Assembly (NCBI GenBank): GCA_012270635.1
Contig: JAAXHX010000060.1
Span: 1-13,041 of the forward strand
Direction: 5' to 3'
Source: Dehalococcoidia bacterium
Lineage (GTDB): Bacteria; Chloroflexota; Dehalococcoidia; Plut-88900
Length of the DNA: 13,041 bases
Shown here: positions 5,887-12,128 of the stretch, piece by piece
How the letters are laid out: the number at the start of each line of letters is the position of its first letter
Position numbering within the stretch: position 1 is the first letter of the stretch
The notes under the pieces: model-generated
Database searches by the model: none
The model's input: only the letters and a program-made list of their open reading frames with translations
What the model was told of the DNA's origin: nothing
Translations under genes and position numbers: made by a program

Positions 5887-8136
5887 CTAATGGGCGTCGC
5901 CCTTTCCATTTGCAATCTGAATGAGCTGGGTGGTTGCCGCGGGCAGAGCCTCGACTACGCCTTCGAATTTGGGCAGCGTCCTCTGCCTATCGGTCCTGGT
6001 GACTTTGACCCGCGTGGCGTTGTAGGCGAGAGCCCCCGTATTGGGGTCGGTCAGGGGCGCAAGAATCGACATAATGTTAATGCCCCTGTTCTCTGCGTAG
6101 CGGCCAAAGCCCGAGTGGCCCTGGGAAACGGGCACGCTAACCGTGCCTGGGGGCGTTCCTCGGTTGACATAAACCGGCGCTTCTATCGCCCCATACTGGG
6201 ACCTGATCTCCACGATGTCGTTGGACTTCACCTCGAGCCGGGCGGCGTCTTCGCGGCTCAAGTCTACCCACGTGTCCCAGACCACGGTGGTAATGGGGTC
6301 GGGGGTGGCCTGGAGCCAGGGTAGGTGGGCCAGCCTGCCGTCCAGCATGGAGTTGGTCTGGTAGACGATGAGGTTCATGCCCTCTTCATGTGGGGCGTTT
6401 TGAAATACCGGAGCGTTGATGTCGGTGGGGAGTGGCTGGGGGTCGGTCTTCGAGTTGGGCCTCGAGTTCAGGTCGTACCAGACGCCCCGCTGGAGCAGGC
6501 CGTTCCAAAAGGCCTCGAAGCTGCCTTCCACCGTCAGGTTGCCGCGATTGAGGGCAAATATCTCCTGGGCGCTTTCCTGTACCACGTCCTTGAAGCCGGC
6601 CCAGGGCAGAGCGGAGGCGACGGAACCGCCGAGCCTGCCAGCGATGCCGATCAGGGCGTCCCCAAAGGGGCGGGTGTCGTGGAATGGGGCCACCACGGGC
6701 TGCTGGAAGGTGACCATTTCATAGCCGGGGCCCGGGTCCGGCACGTCGTCGCCCCAGGACTCCAGGTAGGTGCTGTCGGGGAGGATTAGGTCGGCGAAGG
6801 CGGTGGTGTCATCCATGAAGCTGGAGAAGCTTACGACGTGGGGCGTCTTGGCGATTGCCTCGCGGAAGCCCAAGTCCTCGGGCAGGCCGTGGACCGGGTC
6901 AACGTTTCTGACCATTAGGAGATCCACGTTCCCCATGTCGTTGGCGACGTTCTGCCAGTCCCTGAAGGCGGAATCCGGCAGTCCGGCGCCGGCCCCCGGC
7001 GACAGGGGTGGAGGGTTGAAGTGGAGGCCGCCGTCCACGCCCAGATTCCCTACGAGCACGTTGAGCGAATATATTGCCGCCAGGTTGTAAACGCCGTTGG
7101 TATGGGCGCCTGCAGAGCCGCCGCCGATGGCGAGGCCGGGCTGCTCGTGGGCGAAACGCCGGGCCAGGTAGATGACGTCATGCTCCGAGACCCCGGTCAT
7201 CTCGGCGGTGAGGTTGGGGGCGTAGGCGGCCAGGGCGTCGAAGCCCCGACCCCCGGTCATGGCGTCGGCGGCATCCTTGTCGCCGAGCTCTTCCCTGATG
7301 ATAACGTAGGCCATGCTGAGTGCCAGTACACCCTCCATGCCCGGCTTGACGGGGACCCACTTGTCGGCGTTGGCGGCGGTCATGGAGAACCGGCTGTCGA
7401 CCTGGACGAAAGTGCCGCGCTCTCTATGGTCGCCCTGCCGGAAGTGGCCGTAGCCGCGGCTGTACCGGACGGTGGAAAGCCAGGTCTCCAGCACGTCGGC
7501 CCCGAAGCTGAGGAGGAAGTGGGTGTTCTCCAGGTCGAACTCCGGCAACTGCTCCTGCCCGAATACCTGGCTCATGGCCGCCTTCAGGTTGGTGGAGCGC
7601 TCCAGGGCCTCGAAGGAGCGGTGTCGGATGCCGAGGGCTTCGACAAACCGCTTGGTGACCATGGCAAGCCGGCCTCTGAGAGGATCGGTGGCCAGGACGA
7701 CCCGGTCGGGTTGGGCGTTTTGGATGAGGGGCAGTACCTCTGCCTCGGCGTCATTCCAGGAGATCCGCTCGTACTGGCCGGAGCCTCGGGGCCCCGATCG
7801 GCGCATGGGGCCGGGGATCCTGTCGGGGTGATAAAGGGCCTGGACCCCGGCCTGGCCCCTCACGCAGAGCTTGCCTCGGCTGAGGGGATGGTTGGGGTTG
7901 CCCTCAATCTTCTTGGCCCGGCCTTCCATGACCCGAACGATGTTGCCGCACCCTGCGGGGCACTGCCTACAGGCGCTGGCGAACCAGGTGTCGGTCCCGG
8001 TGACCAGGTCCTCGGGGAGGTTGACGGGACTCTCGACCAGGTTCTCTTCCTCGTCGAAGCCGCAGGCCTTGAAGATGACTGCGCCCAGGGATGAGATACC
8101 GGCGATCTTTAGGAATTGTCTTCGGCTAACTGGCAA
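5887..8136 (-). CDS. actB1: ActB1, Tat-exported molybdopterin-oxidoreductase-like subunit of ACIII
   Basis: The 749-residue protein has the DMSO-reductase-family fold. In ACIII this domain is structural and lacks the molybdenum cofactor. The N-terminus has a Tat motif (SRRQFLK, residues 4-10), a hydrophobic stretch and then KACG at about 22-26, which could be a loose Tat-lipobox. A C-x2-C-x3-C-x27-C set (C56, C59, C63, C91 with CVRG) looks like the N-terminal [4Fe-4S] site of true molybdoenzymes. The LLSFGADVLETWLS motif near 205-220 is characteristic of ACIII ActB. The start is TTG at 8134-8136; the Tat motif begins three codons later and no upstream start is in frame. The only ribosome binding site is a weak AAGA. 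It lies 32 bases after actA and 19 bases before actB2. Confidence 0.92.
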   Translation of the reverse strand: MPVSRRQFLKIAGISSLGAVIFKACGFDEEENLVESPVNLPEDLVTGTDTWFASACRQCPAGCGNIVRVMEGRAKKIEGNPNHPLSRGKLCVRGQAGVQALYHPDRIPGPMRRSGPRGSGQYERISWNDAEAEVLPLIQNAQPDRVVLATDPLRGRLAMVTKRFVEALGIRHRSFEALERSTNLKAAMSQVFGQEQLPEFDLENTHFLLSFGADVLETWLSTVRYSRGYGHFRQGDHRERGTFVQVDSRFSMTAANADKWVPVKPGMEGVLALSMAYVIIREELGDKDAADAMTGGRGFDALAAYAPNLTAEMTGVSEHDVIYLARRFAHEQPGLAIGGGSAGAHTNGVYNLAAIYSLNVLVGNLGVDGGLHFNPPPLSPGAGAGLPDSAFRDWQNVANDMGNVDLLMVRNVDPVHGLPEDLGFREAIAKTPHVVSFSSFMDDTTAFADLILPDSTYLESWGDDVPDPGPGYEMVTFQQPVVAPFHDTRPFGDALIGIAGRLGGSVASALPWAGFKDVVQESAQEIFALNRGNLTVEGSFEAFWNGLLQRGVWYDLNSRPNSKTDPQPLPTDINAPVFQNAPHEEGMNLIVYQTNSMLDGRLAHLPWLQATPDPITTVVWDTWVDLSREDAARLEVKSNDIVEIRSQYGAIEAPVYVNRGTPPGTVSVPVSQGHSGFGRYAENRGINIMSILAPLTDPNTGALAYNATRVKVTRTDRQRTLPKFEGVVEALPAATTQLIQIANGKGDAH

Positions 8137-8168
8137 TTTTTCTTAACGCTCTCGGTGTATTTTCAAGC

Positions 8169-8729
8169 CTAGTAGTGACAGGTGAGGCAGTCCGTGGGGG
8201 CGTTGTTCTCCCGGTGACAGTCCACGCAGTCTCCCATCTTCAGGTCTCGAACCTGCTCAACGACCTTCATGCCGCCGACGTCTCCGTGACAGGTGGAGCA
8301 GTTGATGCCGGCGTTGATATGAGCCTCGTGGAGGAATTGGACGTGGTCGGGGAGACGGTGCACCCGCTTCCACTGGATGGGCTCGTCGTTCTCGAAGTGA
8401 TACCTAAGGAGCTCGAGCTCCTCGCTCTGGGGGAGGATGAATTGCTCCTCGCCCAGGTCCTTGTGGCAGAAGAGGCACTGCTCGACGGGGGGGATTCCGG
8501 CGGACCCGCTGGAATCGACAGTGCGGTGACAGAACATGCACTCGATGCCGACCTTCTCCACGTGGACGTCGTGGGGGAAGTCGATGGGCTGCTCGGGGGC
8601 CGCGCCCATGCCGAACACCTGGAACGGCTCCGAGAATACGGCCTTCGTCAAGAACACCGCCGTCAAGACCAGGATGACTCCAACACCGAGACCGACAATC
8701 GGCACGAGTATTTTGACCGGGGTGGGCAT
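8169..8729 (-). CDS. actA: ActA, membrane-anchored pentaheme cytochrome c of ACIII
   Basis: The 186-residue protein has one N-terminal membrane anchor (about residues 7-30) and then five CxxCH heme sites: C64/C67/H68, C85/C88/H89, C144/C147/H148, C168/C171/H172 and C181/C184/H185. The last motif ends one residue before the C-terminus. Additional histidines suited as distal ligands are in FPHDVH (51-56), RYHFE (109-113) and FLHEAH (132-137). Five hemes and a single anchor match ActA of Rhodothermus, Flavobacterium and Chloroflexus ACIII. It would receive electrons from the ActB2 clusters on the periplasmic side and pass them to ActE. It is the second gene of the operon, 39 bases after the small membrane protein gene; the ATG is at 8727-8729. 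Confidence 0.93.
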   Translation of the reverse strand: MPTPVKILVPIVGLGVGVILVLTAVFLTKAVFSEPFQVFGMGAAPEQPIDFPHDVHVEKVGIECMFCHRTVDSSGSAGIPPVEQCLFCHKDLGEEQFILPQSEELELLRYHFENDEPIQWKRVHRLPDHVQFLHEAHINAGINCSTCHGDVGGMKVVEQVRDLKMGDCVDCHRENNAPTDCLTCHY

Positions 8730-8768
8730 CTGTTAACTGTGGGGATTCCAGTTAATCTTCACGAATGG

Positions 8769-9062
8769 TTATTGCCACCAGCGGGAATAGACCTCTCCAA
8801 AGGAGCGGTCCGCGTTGACGGCCACAAAGGCCAGGTAGGATATGACTCCGAGGAGGGCGGCGAAGGCGATGACGTAGAAGACGGGGCGGGCCTTGGTCAG
8901 GTCTTCGGGCAGGTGGCCCGATCTAATGAGGGAGGGAATCAGGGCGTGGGCGGTGAGCATCGAAAAGGCGAAGACTATCATCAGGCCGGGTACGAAAAGA
9001 AGGGCTAAGAGGAACTCACCGATGTCTGCCCAGTCTTGCCTTGTGATGAAATTAGGGTCCAA
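8769..9062 (-). CDS. Small two-helix membrane protein opening the ACIII operon
   Basis: The 97-residue protein has two hydrophobic helices, about 16-44 (FLLALLFVPGLMIVFAFSML and following) and 62-83 (VFYVIAFAALLGVISYLAFVAV). They are joined by a polar loop with HLPEDLTKARP, and the tail is short and Trp-rich. I do not recognise a family. The start is TTG (9060-9062) with GGGGG about 5 bases upstream; the frame is closed further upstream by TGA TAA, and the next methionine lies inside the first helix, so TTG is the only sensible start. Being first in the operon and 39 bases from actA, it is probably an accessory or assembly subunit of ACIII, analogous in position and size to the extra small subunits (such as ActG) reported in Chloroflexus. 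That link is by context only. Confidence 0.75.
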   Translation of the reverse strand: MDPNFITRQDWADIGEFLLALLFVPGLMIVFAFSMLTAHALIPSLIRSGHLPEDLTKARPVFYVIAFAALLGVISYLAFVAVNADRSFGEVYSRWWQ

Positions 9063-9115
9063 TACTGCCCCCGGCTCCGTTTGAAAAACTTTGTGAAGAG
9101 TTTATCAGGGCGAAG

Positions 9116-9142
9116 ATTATCACGCCGAAAATGAGATTGCAA
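9116..9142 (-). promoter_or_regulatory. Candidate promoter of the ACIII operon
   Basis: On the minus strand TTGCAA (9142-9137) is followed after 15 bases by GATAAT (9121-9116), a 5/6 match to the -10 consensus. Transcription would start near 9109, giving a leader of about 47 bases before the TTG of the first operon gene. The spacer is short, so this is a moderate call. Confidence 0.4.
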
Positions 9143-9252
9143 GGGGTTTTTGAACGAGGTCTGAAATGGCGGGTCGTGGAGGATTGCGAGGGTCTCGACT
9201 CCCTGGGGGGCGCCCGGACTCCTTGGAATGCACCGGACCGGCACGACCCCCG

Positions 9253-9279
9253 TTGCATGACTCGACGAGAGGCTATAAT
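9253..9279 (+). promoter_or_regulatory. Promoter of the small plus-strand membrane protein gene
   Basis: A perfect TATAAT lies at 9274-9279, in the context GGCTATAAT. A weak -35-like TTGCAT lies at 9253-9258 with a 15-base spacer. Transcription would begin near 9286, which places the ATG at 9280 upstream of the transcript and argues for the TTG start at 9334. Confidence 0.6.
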
Positions 9280-9322
9280 ATGCGGCGCAACAAGCCCCGA
9301 CCCTTCGAGGCGGGTGCAAACC

Positions 9323-9327
9323 AGGAG
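9323..9327 (+). promoter_or_regulatory. Shine-Dalgarno AGGAG deciding a TTG start
   Basis: AGGAG is followed by six bases and then TTG at 9334. It is the best ribosome binding site in the region and lies downstream of the predicted transcription start. Confidence 0.6.
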
Positions 9328-9333
9328 CAGGCA

Positions 9334-9612
9334 TTGAGCGCCACAATCAATAAGTCAGAAACCGATAGGTCAGAGACCGAGGGCAGCCATAGAAGGAAGG
9401 TCATAGGGCTGGGGATAGCCTTGGGCGGCCTGGCCGTTCTTGGAAGCACGGCGGGGGCCCTGGGCTTTCTCGGGCGCTCCACGAAGGACCGGCTTTTCGT
9501 ATTTCGGAGCCGGAAAGACAGAAGTGTAATCGGAGAGGACTCGATCTTCTACCCTCGGGACGAGGCGGTGCGCCGTAAGCTCTCCGAGTCCGGGGGTGCC
9601 GACCGGGTCTAG
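9334..9612 (+). CDS. Small single-helix membrane protein, function unknown
   Basis: Read from the TTG at 9334 the protein has 92 residues: a polar, charged N-terminus (MSATINKSETDRSETEGSHRRK, written here in two parts, SATINKSETDRS and ETEGSHRRK), one Gly/Ala-rich helix (VIGLGIALGGLAVLGSTAGALGFL, about 23-46), and a basic then acidic tail with GEDSIFYPRDEAVRRK. The basic residues just before the helix suggest an N-in orientation with the C-terminal half outside, although the helix could also act as an uncleaved signal anchor. An in-frame ATG at 9280 would add 18 residues, but it directly abuts the TATAAT box and has no ribosome binding site. The gene is divergent from the ACIII operon and is followed by a strong terminator, so it is a single-gene unit. 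I recognise no family. Confidence 0.65.
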   Translation: MSATINKSETDRSETEGSHRRKVIGLGIALGGLAVLGSTAGALGFLGRSTKDRLFVFRSRKDRSVIGEDSIFYPRDEAVRRKLSESGGADRV

Positions 9613-9651
9613 CCCGACACCGTCATTCCTGCCCTGATAGCTATAGAATCC

Positions 9652-9688
9652 AAGAAAAGCGCCGGCGTATTGCGCCGGCGCTTTTCTT
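9652..9688. terminator. Strong bidirectional rho-independent terminator
   Basis: A perfect 16-bp inverted repeat (9652-9667 and 9673-9688) encloses a 5-base loop (tattg). The stem core is GCGCCGGCG, flanked by AAGAAAA on the left and TTTTCTT on the right. Both transcripts therefore end in a U-rich tract, so it can serve the plus-strand gene ending at 9612 and the minus-strand genes coming from 9820. Confidence 0.9.
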
Positions 9689-9737
9689 ATGCGTCGATGG
9701 GAGCGCTGGGCAGGTCTCGGGAAAATGAGGGGCAAAG

Positions 9738-9773
9738 ACAAAGAGCCCGACTGGCGGAAATCGGGCTCTTTGT
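9738..9773 (-). terminator. Second hairpin terminator between the convergent genes
   Basis: A perfect 13-bp inverted repeat (9738-9750 and 9761-9773, core GAGCCCGA/TCGGGCTC) has a 10-base loop. On the minus strand the stem is followed by TCTTTG, a modest U-rich tract. It stands 47 bases after the stop of the 251-residue protein gene, so it most likely serves the minus strand, with the stronger hairpin at 9652-9688 as a backstop. Confidence 0.65.
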
Positions 9774-9819
9774 ATAGGGGGGAGGAGGGATTAGAACAGG
9801 AGTCTGTATTCGAATTTGA

Positions 9820-10575
9820 TCAGCCCGTGGCAAACCTCTTCCTGAAGATGGGCAGCCTGATGATCCCGGGGGTCAGACGCTCGTCCATCTTGTCTATCGC
9901 ATCGGCTATGCCCACCCGCATGCCCTCGTACAGAGTTCGGGCGCGGGTTCGGAACTCGTCTATGTGGACCCGAAGGAGCCGGGAGGCCTGGGTGGCCTCC
10001 CTCACCTTCAACCCGTCCCTGACCCACAGGGTTTGCACGTCGCTGGACAGGCCCAGGCGGCTCAGCAGGCCCTTGACACCCCTCACTGGCCACTGCTGGG
10101 AGGTGAGGTACCCGTAGGCCTTGGCTTCCTGCATTCCCAGCGTCGAGGCCAGGGTCCAGGGGTCCTGGCGGTAGCAGTCCCGGAAGTACCGGACTATCAC
10201 GTCTTCAAGGGAGGAGTAGCCGTGGGTGATGCACTGGAAGAGCTCCGAAGAGATGCCTCTGCCCGGGCAGTGCGGCACCTTCTTCGTCACCCAGACGCCG
10301 CTAGTTTCCTTACGGCCGGCCATGAAAGTCGACGTGCCGATGGCGATCATGTCCCGCCTCTCCAGCTCGATTAGGCTCGAAAGCAGGAGGGTGACGGCGG
10401 CGTGGCCCGGGCCTCGCTTCTCGGCCTTCCTCTCCGGCTTGGCAGCCAAATCCGCGTTGGGGGAGGCATGTTTCAGGGAGGGATAGCAGAGGGCCAGGGC
10501 GGGCCGCTCGAATGCTATCTTCGCCACCGGGTCCAACTGGATGTTCGGGTTTAGGAAAGTCTCTTGCAATGCCAC
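9820..10575 (-). CDS. Conserved-looking protein of unknown function downstream of ftsZ
   Basis: The 251-residue soluble protein starts at a GTG (10573-10575) with AGGA six bases upstream. It appears mainly helical. A basic, Lys/Arg/Pro-rich linker (about 45-58) separates a short N-terminal segment from a domain beginning VTLLLSSLIELERRDMIAIG (61-80), a pattern seen in winged-helix units and in GPP34/GOLPH3-like proteins. A central segment has GISSELFQCITHGYSSLEDVIVRYFRDCY (107-135). The C-terminal third is rich in charged helices with TRARTLYEGMRVGIADAIDKMDERL. There is no signal peptide or membrane helix. It lies 90 bases after ftsZ on the same strand and ends before two terminators, so it is likely co-transcribed with ftsZ. 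A link to cell division is a guess from position only; the GPP34 resemblance is weak. Confidence 0.75.
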   Translation of the reverse strand: MALQETFLNPNIQLDPVAKIAFERPALALCYPSLKHASPNADLAAKPERKAEKRGPGHAAVTLLLSSLIELERRDMIAIGTSTFMAGRKETSGVWVTKKVPHCPGRGISSELFQCITHGYSSLEDVIVRYFRDCYRQDPWTLASTLGMQEAKAYGYLTSQQWPVRGVKGLLSRLGLSSDVQTLWVRDGLKVREATQASRLLRVHIDEFRTRARTLYEGMRVGIADAIDKMDERLTPGIIRLPIFRKRFATG

Positions 10576-10665
10576 GGTTTTTCCTACCTTAGTTTGGGTA
10601 TCGGGCCGCTATACCCGACCGGGCGTCTCCATTCCGTTTTAGTCCGGTCTCCTGTCCAGGGCCGT

Positions 10666-11793
10666 CTAAAAATCGTCGTCCCATTCGAACTGGGAGGACC
10701 TCTTCCTTCTCTTCTTGCTCCGATTCATGACGCCGGGCGCCTTCACCCTCATCTCGAAGCCCGGGAACAGGCTCTTGAACTTGCCGGGGAAGGAGTTGAA
10801 GCCCCGGTCCTGCCGAAGGCCGGTGGCTATCAGGGTGAGCTTCACCATGTCGCCCAGGGTGGGGTCGATGGACATGCCGAAGAAGATGCTGGCGTCCTTG
10901 TGGACGGCGCTGTTTATCAGCTCGCCGGCGGCGTTGACCCCACCGAGGGTGAGGTCGTCGCCGCCCTTGACGGAGAACAGGACACCCCTGGCGCCCTTTA
11001 TGGAGAGGTTGAGCAGAGGGTTGGTGACCGCCTGTCGGGCGGCCTCCAGGGCGCCCATGCTACCCCGGCCAAGCCCCATGGCCATGAGAGCGCCGCCGGG
11101 GTTGGCCATAATGGTCTGCACGTCGGCGAAGTCCACGTTGATCTCGCCGGGCACGTTGATCAGCTCGGAGACGCTGACGATGCCCTGGCTTACGACTTCG
11201 TCGGCGGTCTGGAAGGCCTCGGTCATTCCGGCCTCGTGGTCCACGTACTGGAGGAGCCGGTCGTTGTGGATGACGATGAGGTTGTCCACGTGCCGACGGA
11301 GCCGGGCGACACCGGCGATGGCCTGGCTGAGCCTGCGGGACCCTTCGAAGCTGAAGGGAGTGGTGACCACACCGACCACCAATGCCCCCATCTGCTTGGC
11401 CAGCTCGGCCACGTAGGGCGCTGCGCCGGTCCCGGTGCCTCCACCCATGCCGGCTGTGAGGAATACCAGCTCGGCGTTCTTGAGGGCCTTCTTTATAAGA
11501 GTGGAAGACTCCTCTGCCGCTTTCTCTCCAATGTCGAATTCTCCCCCGGCGCCCCAGCCGTGAGTGATGTTCTCACCAATCTGGAGGACCGTTGCACCGT
11601 GAGTCACCGATTCAAGGGACTTGATGTCGGTGTTCACGACGACGAACTCGACGCCCGGGACGTTGTGGGCCAACATGCGGCGGACACAGTTGCATCCACC
11701 TCCGCCGACGCCGACGACCTTGATCCGGGCCGGGGCCCTCTCCACCGACAATCTGGATATCGGCCTGCTGGTCAACAATTGCTCTACTACCAT
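10666..11793 (-). CDS. ftsZ: FtsZ-family tubulin-like GTPase with a divergent C-terminal tail
   Basis: The 375-residue protein has the FtsZ core: KVVGVGGGGCNCVRRM at 25-40 (nucleotide loop), the tubulin signature MGGGTGTGAAP at 116-126, and the T7 synergy loop INVDFADV with Asn219, Asp221 and Asp224. It should therefore bind and hydrolyse GTP and polymerise. Two things are unusual. The usual GAGGNP loop reads GAGGEFDIG (81-89). The tail after the core (from about residue 326) is only about 50 residues and ends in a basic patch KKRRKR followed by SSQFEWDDDF, without the usual (D/E)IPxFLR partner-binding peptide. The start is the ATG at 11791-11793 with an AGGAGGG ribosome binding site 8 bases upstream. 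No mur, ftsA, ftsQ or sepF gene is next to it. It may be the housekeeping FtsZ or a second paralog. Confidence 0.93.
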   Translation of the reverse strand: MVVEQLLTSRPISRLSVERAPARIKVVGVGGGGCNCVRRMLAHNVPGVEFVVVNTDIKSLESVTHGATVLQIGENITHGWGAGGEFDIGEKAAEESSTLIKKALKNAELVFLTAGMGGGTGTGAAPYVAELAKQMGALVVGVVTTPFSFEGSRRLSQAIAGVARLRRHVDNLIVIHNDRLLQYVDHEAGMTEAFQTADEVVSQGIVSVSELINVPGEINVDFADVQTIMANPGGALMAMGLGRGSMGALEAARQAVTNPLLNLSIKGARGVLFSVKGGDDLTLGGVNAAGELINSAVHKDASIFFGMSIDPTLGDMVKLTLIATGLRQDRGFNSFPGKFKSLFPGFEMRVKAPGVMNRSKKRRKRSSQFEWDDDF

Positions 11794-11801
11794 GTTTTCA
11801 A

Positions 11802-11811
11802 CCCTCCTCTC
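11802..11811 (-). promoter_or_regulatory. Shine-Dalgarno of ftsZ
   Basis: On the minus strand GAGAGGAGGG (plus 11802-11811) stands 8 bases before the ATG at 11793. It selects this start over an in-frame ATG at 11874, which would add 27 Pro/Arg-rich residues not expected in FtsZ. Confidence 0.75.
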
Positions 11812-12051
11812 AATTAACTGTCTGGGTCTCGCTTTCGGGGCCGTGCCCTCGGGAGGCGGACCCCCTGATGGCATATTGCCCTAGGTGTTTGACCCCGAAA
11901 GGTCGTCGCATGTCCTGACCACGGATGCAATTTAGGCAATATGGGCGGAATTCTACTCTTGGGAATCCCACCTTCCTAGCAAAGGCAAAATGCCGCTGCG
12001 CTAAGGAAAATGCCAATCCAGACATTGCCTTAAGGGCCCGAATGGCACATG

Positions 12052-12080
12052 TTGCCTTAAACGCCTTGGATTGCTATTAT
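12052..12080 (+). promoter_or_regulatory. Promoter of the DUF5343 gene
   Basis: TTGCCT (12052-12057) and TATTAT (12075-12080) are separated by 17 bases, and TGC just before the second box makes it an extended -10. Transcription would start near 12087, leaving a leader of about 42 bases with AAGGG (12116-12120) 8 bases before the ATG. Confidence 0.6.
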
Positions 12081-12128
12081 GGCCTGAACATACCTGTGTG
12101 CCGGACAAGGCATATAAGGGACAACGGC

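Larger units (their letters stand above)
11794..12128. other. Intergenic region between divergent ftsZ and the DUF5343 gene
   Basis: This stretch of about 335 bases is visibly less GC-rich than its flanks. It holds the ftsZ ribosome binding site, an 11-base interrupted palindrome TGGGA-A-TCCCA at 11960-11970, two direct copies of TTGCCTTAA (12025-12033 and 12052-12060), and the plus-strand promoter described separately. For ftsZ I found no convincing -35/-10 pair on the minus strand; TAGAAT at 11955-11950 is the best isolated -10. I see no tRNA or other RNA gene. Confidence 0.6.

Noticed and set aside
7021..8094. A 357-codon plus-strand open frame antisense to actB1
   Set aside because: Its composition (Gly, Val, Asp, Glu repeats) is that of a shadow, and the opposite strand encodes a clear ActB1 with conserved motifs.
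2317..8729. Polysulfide, tetrathionate or nitrite reductase operon
   Set aside because: NrfD, ferredoxin and molybdopterin-type subunits are shared by these systems, but the pentaheme ActA, DUF3341 ActD and ActE-type cytochrome together are specific for alternative complex III.
11794..11874. Upstream in-frame ATG extending FtsZ by 27 residues
   Set aside because: The extension is Pro/Arg-rich and unlike FtsZ, and the strong ribosome binding site belongs to the ATG at 11793.
11810..12025. Small minus-strand open frame of 71 codons upstream of ftsZ
   Set aside because: No ribosome binding site or recognisable features were seen, and it overlaps the ftsZ leader and its Shine-Dalgarno region.
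11925..12128. In-frame extension of the DUF5343 protein by 68 codons
   Set aside because: It is Cys-rich and AT-richer, overlaps the predicted promoter, and does not look like the family; the ATG at 12129 has a ribosome binding site.
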